Shown here in pieces: positions 48,374 to 59,996 of a stretch of 64,000 bases of DNA. The notes under the pieces are model-generated. The model was given only the letters and a program-made list of their open reading frames with translations, searched no databases and had not been told where the DNA came from. Source of the stretch: Isoetes taiwanensis (taxonomy: Eukaryota; Streptophyta; Lycopodiopsida; Isoetales; Isoetaceae). Location of the stretch: assembly GCA_021234155.1 (NCBI GenBank), contig JAJEKV010000077.1, forward strand, positions 2,008,827 through 2,072,826, read 5' to 3'. The position numbers were made by a program, and so were the translations under genes. Position 1 is the first letter of the stretch. Every line of letters starts with the position of its first letter.

Positions 48374-48990
48374 TCCGTGAGTTTTTCAGTTTCATACTTT
48401 GCTATTAAGCTTTTGATCTTTTTATGCATCGACATATTTACTAATATATCTAATTCTTATGCAGCACGTTTAAATTACCGGTATATGCAGAAAGTGAAGC
48501 TCGATATATGTCCACGTACATGATTCCTATACATTTGAAGGACAAAAAAAGAAAAAAATGCAAATTTGTAGATGATGAGGCACAACTAGCATAGAGTGCA
48601 TACTTTTGACTCTATATTTTGTTGTTTATGTTATTTCACTTATGGTGTCCACCACTCTGTTTGTCAAATTCGTTTTCTTATGATAATAGAAGCTATAGGC
48701 ATGCATTTGACACTAAATTCAACGTACATTCTTCAAATGTCAAATTTCATGTTAAGAAAGGTAGCTAGTTTGGGGCTGTTTGTATGCTTGGTTTCAATTT
48801 CAAGCGTTCAGATAAAATCTTATCTTAGTCTCAAAAAAGCCCAGAGTGCCCAAATAAAAAAGCCCATGAAAAAGATTTCCCCGCGGGATTTGAGCCCATT
48901 TTTTACCTTGTGTTCTGCTATGTTTCCGTACTGTGGGATAGATATTTTTACGCCATACCACGTGGCAAAGATCTAATAGGCACATATATT
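48374..48990. other. 3' flank of the methyltransferase-like relic
   Basis: AT-rich, no gene. GCGGGATTTGAGCCCA near 48881 resembles a SINE B-box region read on the minus strand, but no complete head is present. Confidence 0.35.
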
Positions 48991-49119
<129 letters not shown>

Positions 49120-49123
49120 GATG

Positions 49124-49262
49124 TGTTAGAAGTGATCATTACTTCACTAGATTTTTGCGACAACATCGCCCAATAATATCCACGGAGATCCCTGTGTGAT
49201 TTCTTGAGGGATATGATTGTGATTAGGCTATTTACCGAGAACTAACGGTGTGGTATCAAAGC
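49124..49262 (+). mobile_element. Short LTR end with initiator-Met primer binding site
   Basis: TGTTAGAAGTGATCA at 49124 looks like an LTR 5' end. The primer binding site TGGTATCAAAGC (49251-49262) differs from the plant consensus TGGTATCAGAGC at one base. This would give an LTR of only about 127 bp, in the size range of miniature (TRIM) elements, or the 3' part of a longer LTR disrupted by the microsatellite. No second LTR was found. Confidence 0.5.
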
Positions 49263-50404
49263 AAGTAGATATGCTCAAGAAGGTGTTGACGGAATTTAAA
49301 CTAGTGTAAAGCACAAGTAGGTACAGAGGAGGAGGAGGAGGGAGGCCGAGGAGGAGATAAGATTATTAGATGATAATGTGGCATTGGGGCTGCCAAAGGC
49401 TGCAGTGCATTTGAGTTATTGATCAGAGAAACAAGGAGCAGTTCAATCTGCAAGAGGTAAATTGCGTAGGCTTGAATTGGCCCTTTCCAGATCTAGAATA
49501 ATATTTTAGGGATCAAGGATCAAATTCTTGTTGAAAACAAGAATCAAGTATCAAGTATCAAGTATTGTATTGTTTTAAAGTAGCATTTTTGATAGATTGT
49601 GAATCATGACTTTGAAGTATGATTTAAGCCACTTCACCCTCGAGTCAATGCTAGGGCAACCCTCCCGTCAAAGACCTTGTTTTTGTCTTTCATATGACAT
49701 TTCATATGACAGAATGTTGATCAATTTGAACCCTTCAACTGACATACAAAAATTCAGTTGATGGAAGACCATATTTCAATTATAAACTTAGAACAAAAAG
49801 GTAAGTTACATAATAGTAACTACTAATATAAATACACAGTTAAAAAGGTTAAGAGTAGCAGATGTGGGACTCTGGTTAATGTCCATTGGTGAATCTCGAT
49901 GACAAAGACAATGACGGCCTCTCTACTCGGCGAAGGTTTCGCTTTGATTGAAACATGGTGGAAAAATGAAGCCACAGAGCACTCTGATTGAAACATGGTT
50001 GAAAAATGAAGCCACAGACTCCGTCCACAGAGTCCACACACAGATGCCGTTTTGTGAAAAAGGGGGCGAAAGAACCAAAGAAAAAAAAAGCTCGAAAGCA
50101 TTACTGGGCTTATCTTTGAAAGAGCCGGTGTGCACCGGCGTGAGCGAAATGACTCGGATTTCCCAAATTGGTGGATTCGTTGAGAAATGGGAGAATGTAG
50201 GAGGAATCGGGAATGTAGAAGTTTAAAAAACAAAAAAAACTTAATGTTACCTAATTCATTATTCTATTAGAGGTAAGGTACATTAACTCGATATGCCTAT
50301 AAAATAACCCTAGTACTTATACAAAAATGAAAGGGAAATTTATATTTGCGACCTTTCAAATGACATAGACATTTTTTTCTTGCCTTTCTATATGACAGGC
50401 AAAT
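49263..50404. other. Non-coding stretch
   Basis: A purine-rich GGA run lies near 49328. A short direct repeat (TGATTGAAACATGGT(G/T)GAAAAATGAAGCCACAGA) lies at about 49944 and 49985. No gene supported. Confidence 0.4.
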
Positions 50405-50413
50405 TGATATTTG

Positions 50414-51407
50414 TTACCCTTCATATGCAGGGCAATTTTGAACCTTAACAGATGTGTGACCAAAACCTTTTGGATCTGATGCAACATTTATATTATCTCC
50501 CACAATATACTGACAAACTTTCGAAGAGAAATGTCTAGAATTGCAATTAGAGCAAAATGTAGGTAGACCAACCCATCTAAGCTGAAGATTAATTTCTTTG
50601 CCAAAGAAATCTAAGATAGGGATGGAAGTGGGAACAGGCTTTGAGATATCCAATTGAATGTAACATTTAGGGGCCTTGTAGGGAGAGTAGTCAGTAGAGA
50701 TATAAGTTCCAATTGAGTTGAAAATGACTGAAAAGCGGTCTTCATTCCAGTAAATGGGATTAAGTTCACTCATACTGACAGATGTCATTTAAAGAAAGCT
50801 GAGGGCTCCATTTCAGAAAAATCAATTGATAGGTATCAAGTGTCGATCTGGCTGTTTTCAATAAGAAATTGGCAGTTCGAGAGTTTGCACATTCCACCAA
50901 AAGATAAGGGTAACTAAGCCAGTAGATTGAATTGACAGTGACACCTTTATTAAATTTAAGGATATGATCCCAGAGCTTGTCAATTTGGATCCCAACTTTA
51001 TCCACACATATTACAACAGCAGTAGAAGAAAGGGAGCTAATTCTTGAAGCAATTAGAGGAGAATCAAGTTTGATACCTCTAAACAGTTGAACATTTGGCT
51101 GAGTTCGAACTTGGAGGTTGTTAAATTCTTCTGTCAACTGCTGATCCGTGAGTAGAGGTTGGACAGGCCTTTGAGTTCCATAAGAAATGGGAACTCCCTC
51201 AGCATTAAGAACAGGAACTTGGCCATTGGAACCCGGATCTTTTGAAAGATTGTGCCAAGATGGAACATCTGAAGAAAAATGCTGCACGTCTTTGGAAACG
51301 AAGTTCAAGTCAGCAAAATCTCCAAATTTAAAGACCATAGAAGGATTTTGGTGATAAAAACTTAACTGGGTAAGAAGATTGGATCGTTCAACCGGAGAGA
51401 AGAGCAT
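50414..51407 (-). pseudogene. L1-type ORF1 relic (DUF4283-like with zinc knuckle)
   Basis: The minus-strand frame 51407-50766 (213 codons) overlaps a second frame 50788-50414 (124 codons) shifted by one base. Read through, the order is an N-terminal spacer, then YQLIFLKWSPQLS, SELNPIYW, CYIQLDISKPVPTSIPI and RWVGLPTFCSNCNSRHFSSK. This matches the DUF4283 region and CCHC knuckle (CSNC...H...C) of plant L1 ORF1 proteins, which bind RNA. One frameshift near 50775. ORF2 is not visible downstream on the minus strand. Confidence 0.75.
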
Positions 51408-51541
51408 AAACTTATGAAGAAAAATGAGCGAATTTGCGTTTAGGGTTTTTGAAGTATTCGAGTTTTTTTTTGGGGAAAAGATTTTGAGAAATTTGAGACA
51501 TAATGAAAAAGCTCAGGGTGAAACAACAGAAAGACAAAAAC

Positions 51542-51615
51542 AGAATAGAATAGAATAGAATAGAATAGAATAGGTTTTTAGCGTCCGCGGAGACCAATTG
51601 GCCTATGGGACCCAA
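51542..51615 (-). mobile_element. Solo 3' end of the (ATTCT)n-tailed LINE
   Basis: Six AGAAT units (51542-51572) followed by GTCCGCGGAGACCAATTGG and CCTATGGGACCC, the reverse complement of the 41 and 43 kb LINE ends. ACAAAAA on both sides may be a short target duplication. Confidence 0.75.
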
Positions 51616-52610
51616 ACAAAAAGAAAGGAGAGGTCAAAAGCAGACAAGAATGAGAAGAGGGAAGATCCTAAGGCAAAGAAATTAAAATTTAGCAAGGAAG
51701 GGTTGAGAATTAGAGATTTCACCCGATAACATACCCATCCATAGCAATTGTAGACACAAAACAACAGGTCTAGCATTCGGATTCCCCCAAAAGCTTCTCA
51801 TTGTAGACTTTAACTGTAATTCTGTGCTCAAGATTTTCTCTGTAAACTCTAGAGATACCTGTAGCAGAAATATCCTTATGACCGACAAATTCTTCCAACC
51901 AAGATTCAATTATCTCAGTTTCGAATTCGATGCAGCTCGGAGAGAAGGAGTATTCAATTTGGAATAAATTCTCTGGAAACACCTGTTTGTGAATGAAGCT
52001 GTCCCAAAGATCTGAATCTTTTCCTTTAAGAAAACCACAGATTATCTTGGATTCCTACCACAGAATTGTGAAAATTCGATTGTCCATAAGGAGTTAATTC
52101 ATTCCAGTGCTAACCCTCTACAAGGGTAGCAGGCAATTGGCACTGGAAATCGATCAATCAGAGGCAAGGTAGATCGATCTCAAGCAAATTTTTCAAGAAT
52201 TGGGATTAAACCGAAAAAAACTGCCATTTTCAAGAAAATAGGCGCACCACATTCTTTTTCCATATCATTAAGAGACGGGTTCTTCTCTTGGAATTTTTGG
52301 GTGACATATAAACAAAACTTTAGAGAATTTGCAATGAAATGCATATGTAAGTTCGTCGTCATTTAGCTGGAGTATTTGCCTAGGTCTGTATATTCTGGTC
52401 ATCAAGCTATTAGCGTACTGTGACAATCTCACACTTGTAATACGTTTGGGGTCTAAGAATGGCCTAAATTCATCAGATCTAGCAATATAAAGGTTTGTTT
52501 AGCTGGGGCTATAAGATACCTTACCATGTTTCATCAAATTACATAATCGTCTAATTATAAATCACCCAGTTATTATTTGCATCTAACAAGAATCAAATTT
52601 GGCCTTTTGG
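51616..52610. other. L1 5' side or unassigned sequence
   Basis: Minus-strand frames of 60-75 codons show no clear domain. The stretch lies upstream (minus sense) of the ORF1 relic and may be its 5' UTR. Confidence 0.3.
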
Positions 52611-52823
52611 GGCATGGTCTAGTGGCAAGACTCTAAACTGCCACACTCAAGATCACGGATTCAAACATGGCCAATATCGGTCTAGTAATGGGGACCTTAA
52701 AAACTCATTTTGAGTTCAAACATGGCTAACATCAGCCTAGTAATAGGGACCTTAAAAACCCATTTCGAATTCAAACATGGCCAACATCAGTCTAGTAATG
52801 GGACCTTAAAAACCCATCTTGAG
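52611..52823 (+). mobile_element. tRNA-derived SINE head followed by a 55-bp triplication
   Basis: The A box TGGTCTAGTGG (52615-52625) and B-like box GGATTCAAACA (52658-52668) are 32 bp apart. From 52660 three direct units follow (52660-52714, 52715-52769, 52770-52823), each starting TTCAAACATGGC and ending CTTAAAAAC(T/C)CAT. The A box is identical to that of the SINE at 25890. Confidence 0.75.
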
Positions 52824-53499
52824 TACTCAAAGACCTCTTCTCATTCTCAGGTCTTTCAAGCTTTTCTTATTTTATATTTCCTTGGGAATCTTCTAATGCC
52901 AATGGACCTATTTATTTATTCGTTGATTTTTTACAGATAAATGCATTAGGTTTTTCTTTGGGCGCCATTCTCACCTATGAAGCTCGTAAAATATCTTTGG
53001 GATGAGTAGTCGAAATGGGGAAGATTAGAAATGCATAGTTGGCTAACTAATGCAAATGCTTGTTCTTTAGCATTAAAGCTTTTAGACGGCTTTCTTATTC
53101 GACACTAAAAACTCTTTCCATTCTCAAGGTATTTTGATTTTCTGATTTTTTGGAGCTCTCCGTAATGCTCTCATACTACTCAATTCAGCTCTTTATAGGT
53201 TAATCCAGTAGGTTTAGGATCGGGTGCCAGAATGTCTTTGGGTGAGTATTCCTACTGTTTTTTTTCCTGTGGGAATGACACGCAGATATAGGAAAGACTT
53301 TGGTAGGATCCTAAATTAATTGGCAAGTTATGAGTATTTTTTAAGTCTAAGGGCAAGCCTATAACAACATTTCCACAATGCTTAATAAAAGAAGCTGCAG
53401 CTTTGCATTCCATAATCTACATCCATCTGCATGTTCAATAATGATCAATTCGTGATGAGAGAGACTGGGTCTCCCTCATTATGCGTCTCTAAAAGTTTT

Positions 53500-53841
53500 G
53501 GATAAAGATAATAATTTCTTCCTGGTTATGTTTGACTCTTCACTTGCGGTTGCTGAGTGCTTGTGGAGCGTGGTGTTGATCCTCTTTGGGGACATTATCT
53601 TCTATATTAGGTTTATTCTCCTGGATTCTTGCCAAGTAAGTCTGGTGCATTGCGCATGCCTTCCTGGCTTGCCTTAGAGGACTTTCCACTAGAATTGCAA
53701 GTGTCTGAGTTTATGATTGCTATTGCCAATGGATTGGGTTTGCATCTTATCCATTCTATTGTTAATGGTCCTCAAATTTGTGTATCTCTTCCTACTTGTG
53801 TTTCTATTCCCGTGGGAGTTGTACGAAGGCGGGACGACTAA
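53500..53841 (+). pseudogene. L1 ORF1 fragment, DUF4283-like
   Basis: Reads NNFFLVMFDSSLAVAECLWS, GDIIFY, then FLPSKSGALRMPSWLALEDF, PLELQVSEFMIAIANGLG. This is the order of the DUF4283 domain of plant L1 ORF1. It begins in mid-domain close to the left target duplication, so the copy is 5'-truncated. Confidence 0.65.
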
Positions 53842-53874
53842 GGTAAGTTCAAGCTAGACTCGTGACTAGCTCCG

Positions 53875-54091
53875 TGTCCTCCACTTTGGCTGCCGCAAGG
53901 CAGTGGGATATAGCTGGTACTATCATTTGGACAAAAATACTCCCCAAGAGTGGACACTTGTGGATATACAACGTTTAAGGTAGCTTAAAACGTTTTATTT
54001 TTATTTTTGTTTAAGGTCCATGCTAGACTAATCTTGTACAGACTAGCTAGCTATATCCCACTGCCTTGCGGCAGCCAAAGTGGAGGACATG
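53875..54091. repeat. Inverted repeat with 40-bp arms
   Basis: 53875-53916 (GTCCTCCACTTTGGCTGCCG...) is the reverse complement of 54052-54091. The right arm belongs to the tandem array unit; the left lies in the L1 sequence outside the array. Confidence 0.8.
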
Positions 54092-54204
54092 TATCACAAG
54101 GCCCCCAAAAATGAACTTGTATAAAAAGTTAGCATGAAAATCAGCATATATGTGGTTTTTTTATACAACAATTTATAATTTAGAAAAAAAACATGTGTTC
54201 TTCC

Positions 54205-54720
54205 TGGTTATGCAAAACCAATAGTGATTCATATCATATTTTTTGTACTAATTCGAAATTTACACTAATTTTTAGAAAATCATCATTAGTTTGTAAGATT
54301 GTTTTTAAGTGTACATTGATTTAGCAAAATCATTACTGGTTCATATCGTATTTAATTACATGAATTCTACAATCGTACATTGGTTTTTTGAAATCACCAA
54401 TAGTTTAAAACGCGTGTTTTATGCAATACTGATTTTGCAAAACCAATAATGGTTCATATCATACTTTTGTGTACTAATTCAAAATTTCATACTAGTTTAT
54501 AGAAATCACTATCAGTTTGTAATGTTATTTTTAAGCGTACATTGAATAAGCAAAATCATTGCTAGTTCATATCATGTTTAATTACATGAATTTTACAATT
54601 GTACACTTAGAAGATGTGCTTTATGCATACATTAATTTTGCAAATCCAATAGTGGTGATTTGTAAAGCCATTGTTACTTTGTACTATATTTAATTATATA
54701 AATTTTAGATTTTACGATGG
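54205..54720 (+). repeat. AT-rich subterminal tandem repeat, period about 224 bp
   Basis: GCAAAACCAATA(G/A)TG(A/G)TTCATATCAT, GTACTAATTC and TAATTACATGAATT recur at about 54211 and 54435, with partial shorter copies. It lies at the left end of the TIR element. Confidence 0.75.
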
Positions 54721-54949
54721 TCTTTGGAAATCATCATTAATTTATTGAATGGTTTTTTTATATACATTTTTAATATCTCAATTTCGGATGCTTTTACACG
54801 GTAGTTGTCGATATGTATTGATTTTATATATTAGTTGTCTAGACCATAGAGATGAAACAAATCCAAAAATATGCTGGCACCTTGAACACCTGTATCTTGT
54901 GCACCATTGGGCACCCCATCATGTAATTGTTGAATGCTTCGATCCAAAC

Positions 54950-55890
54950 TTGCCCCATTGCGATGGGTCGTAACAAGCTAGGCATCGTGCGACCAGGCAT
55001 GCCAAAAGGCAAGAAACGATAGTTCGACTGCGTGATTGCATCCAAAAGCCAGAGTTACCCTATGACACATGTTTGAGAAGTCGACGATCGATTAAATGCC
55101 CGGATTGCCAAGTACATGTTATCTTTACACTATAGCACTAGGCTGGAAGTGCATTGAGTGAAAAGGTCGACTAGTTGCTGTAGCAAATCGAGTTTGGCCC
55201 TGTTAGTCATAATAGATGGTCCCTAAAGTAAACTAAATGCTTTGGACTCATGCGCAAGATCAAAACCCCATTCCAAGCTCGCTAAAGTGGTCGAACTGGA
55301 GGAATATACCATTTCTGTGTCGTGACCCTATGTCGAGAAAGAGGGAAATTTGGGGGTTGGCACATCCTTGCGGTCAATGTCTATTTTTTCTTTTCAGAGG
55401 TGTTTCTGGGATATGTGCTACCATTTCAACGGTGGGATTAACAAATGGAGCTGTTTTGGTACCCCAATATTTAAACACTGCTAAATATATAGGATTTAGG
55501 TTTTGGTAGCCTTCCCTATATCTGAAGGGTCGAAAGCTTGCATGCAGGGTTTCCTCGAGGGTTTGAGGAGAGATCCCAAGAGGGAGAGCAAAAAAACCCT
55601 CTGTAGGCATCGTTTCCGAACATGCCTCGTTGCGATGGCTCGTAACAAGCTGGACATCGTGTGACCGGACATGCCAAAAGGCACAAAGGGACAGTTCGAC
55701 TGTGCGGTTGCATCCAAAAGGCTAGAGTTACCCTATGGCACATGTTTGAGAAGTAGCCAATCGATTAATCGCCTCGATTGCAAAGTACATGCTATCTTTA
55801 CATCATAGCACTAGGCTAGAAGTGCATGAGCGAAAGGTCGACTAGTTGCCTCTAGCAAATTGAGTTTGGTTCTGTTGGTTTACATCTTCC
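54950..55890 (+). repeat. Pair of about 265-bp direct repeats inside the TIR element
   Basis: 54950-55210 and 55620-55885 share GCGATGG(G/C)TCGTAACAAGCT, CATGCCAAAAGGCA, AGAGTTACCCTATG and GGTCGACTAGTTGC. About 410 bp lie between. They could be LTRs of a miniature element or an internal duplication. No primer binding site seen. Confidence 0.75.
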
Positions 55891-57320
55891 CAAGAATCAT
55901 GAGGTTTGGTGTCAATCCGTGGAAACTTAAAGCCTTTCCATTTTTTGAAAGAATAACTGTTCAAGCAAAAGACAACCAGAAACGGTCATATTTGGCCACA
56001 CCATTTGCTTCTGCATGTAACTGAATACATGGTAGACCTTGTAGTTTTAGACTAGTTAAAGAAACTTTACTTTATTAAAACAAGTTAAGGTCAGATAGAT
56101 ATAATTCTAGCGAGGTACTGAAGACCGGTGTTTGAAGATCAGAAATACACTCAAGAAAAATTTAGCAGTTTATAAGTTGAGAGTACTAAAAAAATCTGTT
56201 CTTCGCTCCTCTAATCTATTTTTCGATGTGCTGATTTTTTTTGCTCGACATTGTTTATGCAGATCCAGCAAGCCTCTTTGGTGCAACGGCTGCTTCATTA
56301 GATGGGATTTCAGCGATTGTCAGTATGGGAGAATCTTTAAGTTGAAAGAGTTGTTTATCTCTGTCCTTCAAAAATGTACTCACAATTTTTTTGCTAATAT
56401 GAGAATGGTTGAATGACTACCAATTGTTGTCTTCTTTTTCTTCTAAATAAAAACAATGATAAATATTAAAGTAAGACTGTTTTATAATTGAACTTACCAA
56501 TCAATAATCATACATAACATCATACTTTGTAATCAAACATGTTTTAGAGCACTTAAGTTGATTGTGTTAATATATTAAGGTCAAATATCATGCGCCAATG
56601 TATGCCAAATCTCAAACTGGAAGCACTATTAAATACTATATATGAAATTAGGTATACTACACTGTTCTAAAATCGTATCGATTAATTATTTGAAATCATA
56701 GAAAAAAAACTCATTTAACAAATTTAAACCATGTCAAATTGCCATGTTATATGTTGTCCATTAATTACTACAAAATATTCGAATAATTTATCGTCAATAT
56801 ACCGAGGAAGATAGATGCGATTAAATACTGTTCTATTAAATTTGATATACTCGTATCGGATATTTTAAGTTGTTAGAAAAACTAACTGAAATAATTATGT
56901 TTTAGTACCATGGAGAAAAATAGATTAACAAAGGACGTATGAGCATCTTGAAAACCAAGTACGTTTAACACGTTATGTTTTGGTGATTAATCACCGTAAA
57001 AAATCACGATAATTATATGCTTAAAATTACCATGTCGATATACTGAGGAAGATAGATATTATCAAATATCAGTCTGCTAAACTTGACATACTAAATAGTA
57101 GTACATATTATATAGTTTAAGTTGTTATAGAAACCAATTAAAATTGCCATGTTTCAATACCATGTCACAAAATAATGTTGGCTTATCACCTTAAAAAAAT
57201 ATGTTGATGAACCATATTAAATAACTAGACATGGTTTGTAAACTTTTGAACCCACTAACATGTACTGATTTATGAATTTGATTTTCAACAACAAACCATT
57301 AAAAAAAAATCATATTGGTT
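55891..57320 (+). other. AT-rich right part of the TIR element
   Basis: No gene. An approximate duplication of period about 240 bp (ATACCGAGGAAGATAGATGC at about 56800 and ATACTGAGGAAGATAGATAT at about 57040) is present. Confidence 0.6.
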
Positions 57321-57337
57321 CAATTTTGGGGGCCTTG

Positions 57338-59262
57338 TGTATAGGCTTTTAAGTTCTACCACGTCGGAGATCATCATCGTATAACCCCAATAACCAACTC
57401 CCAAAGCTAAACATACATTGGCAAGGTTTGAACCCATGACCAAATGTACATTTATTTTGGCATTACTAGGCCTATACCAACTCACCACACATCCCTTGGG
57501 CAAAACTTTTGCCTTACATGCACACTTTGTAGGCGGGGATATCTCCGCCTAAGAAGTCACGAGTATTTTTTATTTTTGTTTTAAGGTCCATGCTAGACTA
57601 ATCTTGTACGGACTAGCTAGCTATACCGCACGCCTTACTTGTGACCCAAAGTGGAGGACATGTATAGGCTTTTAAGTTCTACCACGTCGGGGATCATCAT
57701 CGTATAACCCCAGTAGCCAACTCCCCAAGCTAAACATACATTGGCAAGGTTTGAATCCATGACCAAATGTACATTTATTTTGGCATTACTAGGCCTATAC
57801 CAACTCACCACACATCCGTTGGGAAAAACTTTTGCCTTATATGCACACTTTGTAGGTAGGATATCTCCCGCCTCAAAAAGTCACGAGTATTTTTTATTTT
57901 TGTTTAAGGTCCATGCTAGACTAATCTTGTACAGACTAGCTAGCTATATCCCATCGCCTGGCGGGCAGCCAAAGTGGAGGACATGTATAGGCAAGTTCTA
58001 CCACGTCGGGGATCATCATCATTATAACCCTAGTAACCAACTCCCAAAGCTAAACATACATTGGCAAGGTTTGAACCCATGACCAAATGTACATTTATTT
58101 TGGCACTAGGTCTATACCAACTCACCACACATCCGTTGGACAAAACTTTTGCCTTACATGCACACTTTGTAGGCAGAATATCTCCCGCCTTAGCAAGTCC
58201 GCAGTATTTTTATTATTTGTTTAAGGTCCATGCTAGACTAATCTTGTACAGATTAGCTAGCTATATCCCACTGCCTTGCGGCAGCCAAAGTGGAGGACAT
58301 GTATAGGCTTTTAAGTTCTACCACGTCGGGGATCATCATCGTATAACCCCAGTAACCAACTCCCAAAGCTAAACATACATTGGCAAGGTTTGAACCCATG
58401 ACCAAATGTACATTTATTTTGGCATTACTAGGCCTATACCAACTCACCACACATCCGTTGGGCAAAACTTTTGCCTTACATGCACACTTTGTAGGCAGGA
58501 TATCTCCCGCCTTAGGAAGTCACGAGTATTTTTTATTTTTGTTTAAGGTCCATACTAGACTAATCTTTACACACTAGCTAGCTATATCCCATTGCCTTGC
58601 GGCAGCCAAAGTGGAGGACATGTATAGGCTTTTAAGTTCTACCATGTCGGGGATCATCATCGTATAACCCCAGTAACCAACTCCCAAAGCTAAACATACA
58701 TTGGCAAGGTTTGAACCCATGACCAAATGTACATTTATTTTGGCATTACTAGGCCTATACCAACTCACCACACATCCGTTGGGCAAAACTTTTGCCTTAC
58801 ATGCACACTTTGTAGGCAGGATATCTTCCGCCTTAGGACCATGCTAGACTAATCTTGTACAGACTAGCTAGCTATATCCCACTGCCTTGCGGCAGCCAAA
58901 GTGGAGGACATGTATAGGCTTTTAAGTTCTACCACGCGGGGGATTATCATCGTTATAACCCCGGTAACCAACTCCCAAAGCTAAACATACATTGGCAAGG
59001 TTTGAACCCATGACCAAATGTACATTTATTTTGGCATTACTAGGCCTATACCAACTCACCACACATCCGTTGGGCAAAACTTTTGCCTTACATGCACACA
59101 CTTTGTAGGCAAGATATCTCCCGCCTTAGGAAGTCACGAGTATTTTTTATTTTTGTTAAGGTCCATGCTAGACTAATCTTGTACAAACTAGCTAGCTATA
59201 TCCCACTGCCTTGCGGCAGCCAAAGTGGAGGACATGTATAGGCTTTTAAGTTCTACCACGTC
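57338..59262 (-). repeat. Tandem array of SINE-like units, about 320 bp each
   Basis: Units begin (TGTATAGG) at 57338, 57661, 57984, 58300, 58621, 58911 and a partial at 59235; the fifth is 31 bp shorter. With the left fragment at 53990-54094 the array predates the TIR insertion. On the minus strand each unit carries TGGTGAGTTGG and, about 45 bp on, GGGTTCAAACC, i.e. A- and B-box words of a pol III promoter. Each also has the hairpin CTGCC-TTGC-GGCAG. The repeated open frames here are products of the array. Confidence 0.85.
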
Positions 59263-59343
59263 AGTGTAGTTTTGAGGAAGCTTTTTTGGACACAATAGCT
59301 ATACCAACGTTTAAGGTACTATGGGAGTCCAACTCCTGTATTC

Positions 59344-59996
59344 ATGGTACATCTTTGGGAGTGTGCATGTATGGCTAGTCACGTGCCTACAAAGTGTGCT
59401 CTATCATCGGTCAAAAGTGGCCCACTTTTTTTTTTTAAGTACAAACTACGTCTGCTTAATGGACCTGAGCTTGCTAAGATGTTTCCCAATGTTGAGGCTT
59501 TCGCTACTTACAGGTCTAGGCATGCTTTTGTCTCTACCTCTCCAACTGCTCCTATCCCATGTCACATAACATCCACTTCACTTGAATGTCGTGTTGTATC
59601 ATCTTCTTCCTCATCTGCCTCTACACTAGTTAATCCGCCAGTATTACCAGCCCTTGTGCCTTCTTCTCAAGCTATTTCTGCACCATCGCCTTCTTCTAAT
59701 GCATCCCCATCTCAGTCTATATCAGTAGACCCTCTTAATGAGGATTAACACTCTCATCTTTATGACATTGCTCACAAGCAAGCATTATTGGAAGAAGGAT
59801 GGTCTACTACACGCCAAAGAAGCTTGCACGTTGCAAAAATAGCTCGGCTCCTCAATCTGCGTTAGTTCACTCCGTAGCTCCAATATCTGCTACGATTGTT
59901 ACAGTGGATGTCCCTGATTCAGTGACATTGAGACACCAGGGAGCAGATCAAGTTGTTGTTAATGATTCTATGGATGTGGAAGTTCGATCTAGTTAA
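59344..59996 (+). pseudogene. L1 ORF1 C-terminal relic
   Basis: The frame 59344-59748 (134 codons, Ser/Pro/Ala-rich tail ending PLNED) is followed, after a stop and frameshift, by EGWSTTRQRSLHVAK and a 65-codon frame ending at 59996. It lies directly before the L1 3' UTR. No endonuclease or reverse transcriptase follows, so the copy seems to lack ORF2. Confidence 0.4.

Larger units (their letters stand above)
54095..57339. mobile_element. Non-autonomous TIR DNA transposon, 3.2 kb
   Basis: Ends CACAAGGCCCCCAAAA at 54095-54110 and its exact reverse complement at 57324-57339; the match extends to 22 bp with one mismatch (AAATGAAC against AATTGAAC). It interrupts an array unit: GACATGTAT before and TATAGGC after, where intact units read GACATGTATAGGC, giving a 3-bp TAT duplication. 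CAC ends with 3-bp duplications fit the CACTA/EnSpm group, though the terminus reads CACAA. No transposase is recognised. Confidence 0.85.
53969..59318. other. Possible target duplication of the SINE-like array
   Basis: CAACGTTTAAGGTA occurs at 53969-53982 and 59305-59318, bracketing the array. A 14-base match can occur by chance in this much sequence, but its placement fits an insertion into the L1. Confidence 0.4.

Noticed and set aside
57741-58786. Repeated frames of 65-113 codons on both strands
   Set aside because: They recur with the 320-bp array and come from its sequence, not from selection for protein.
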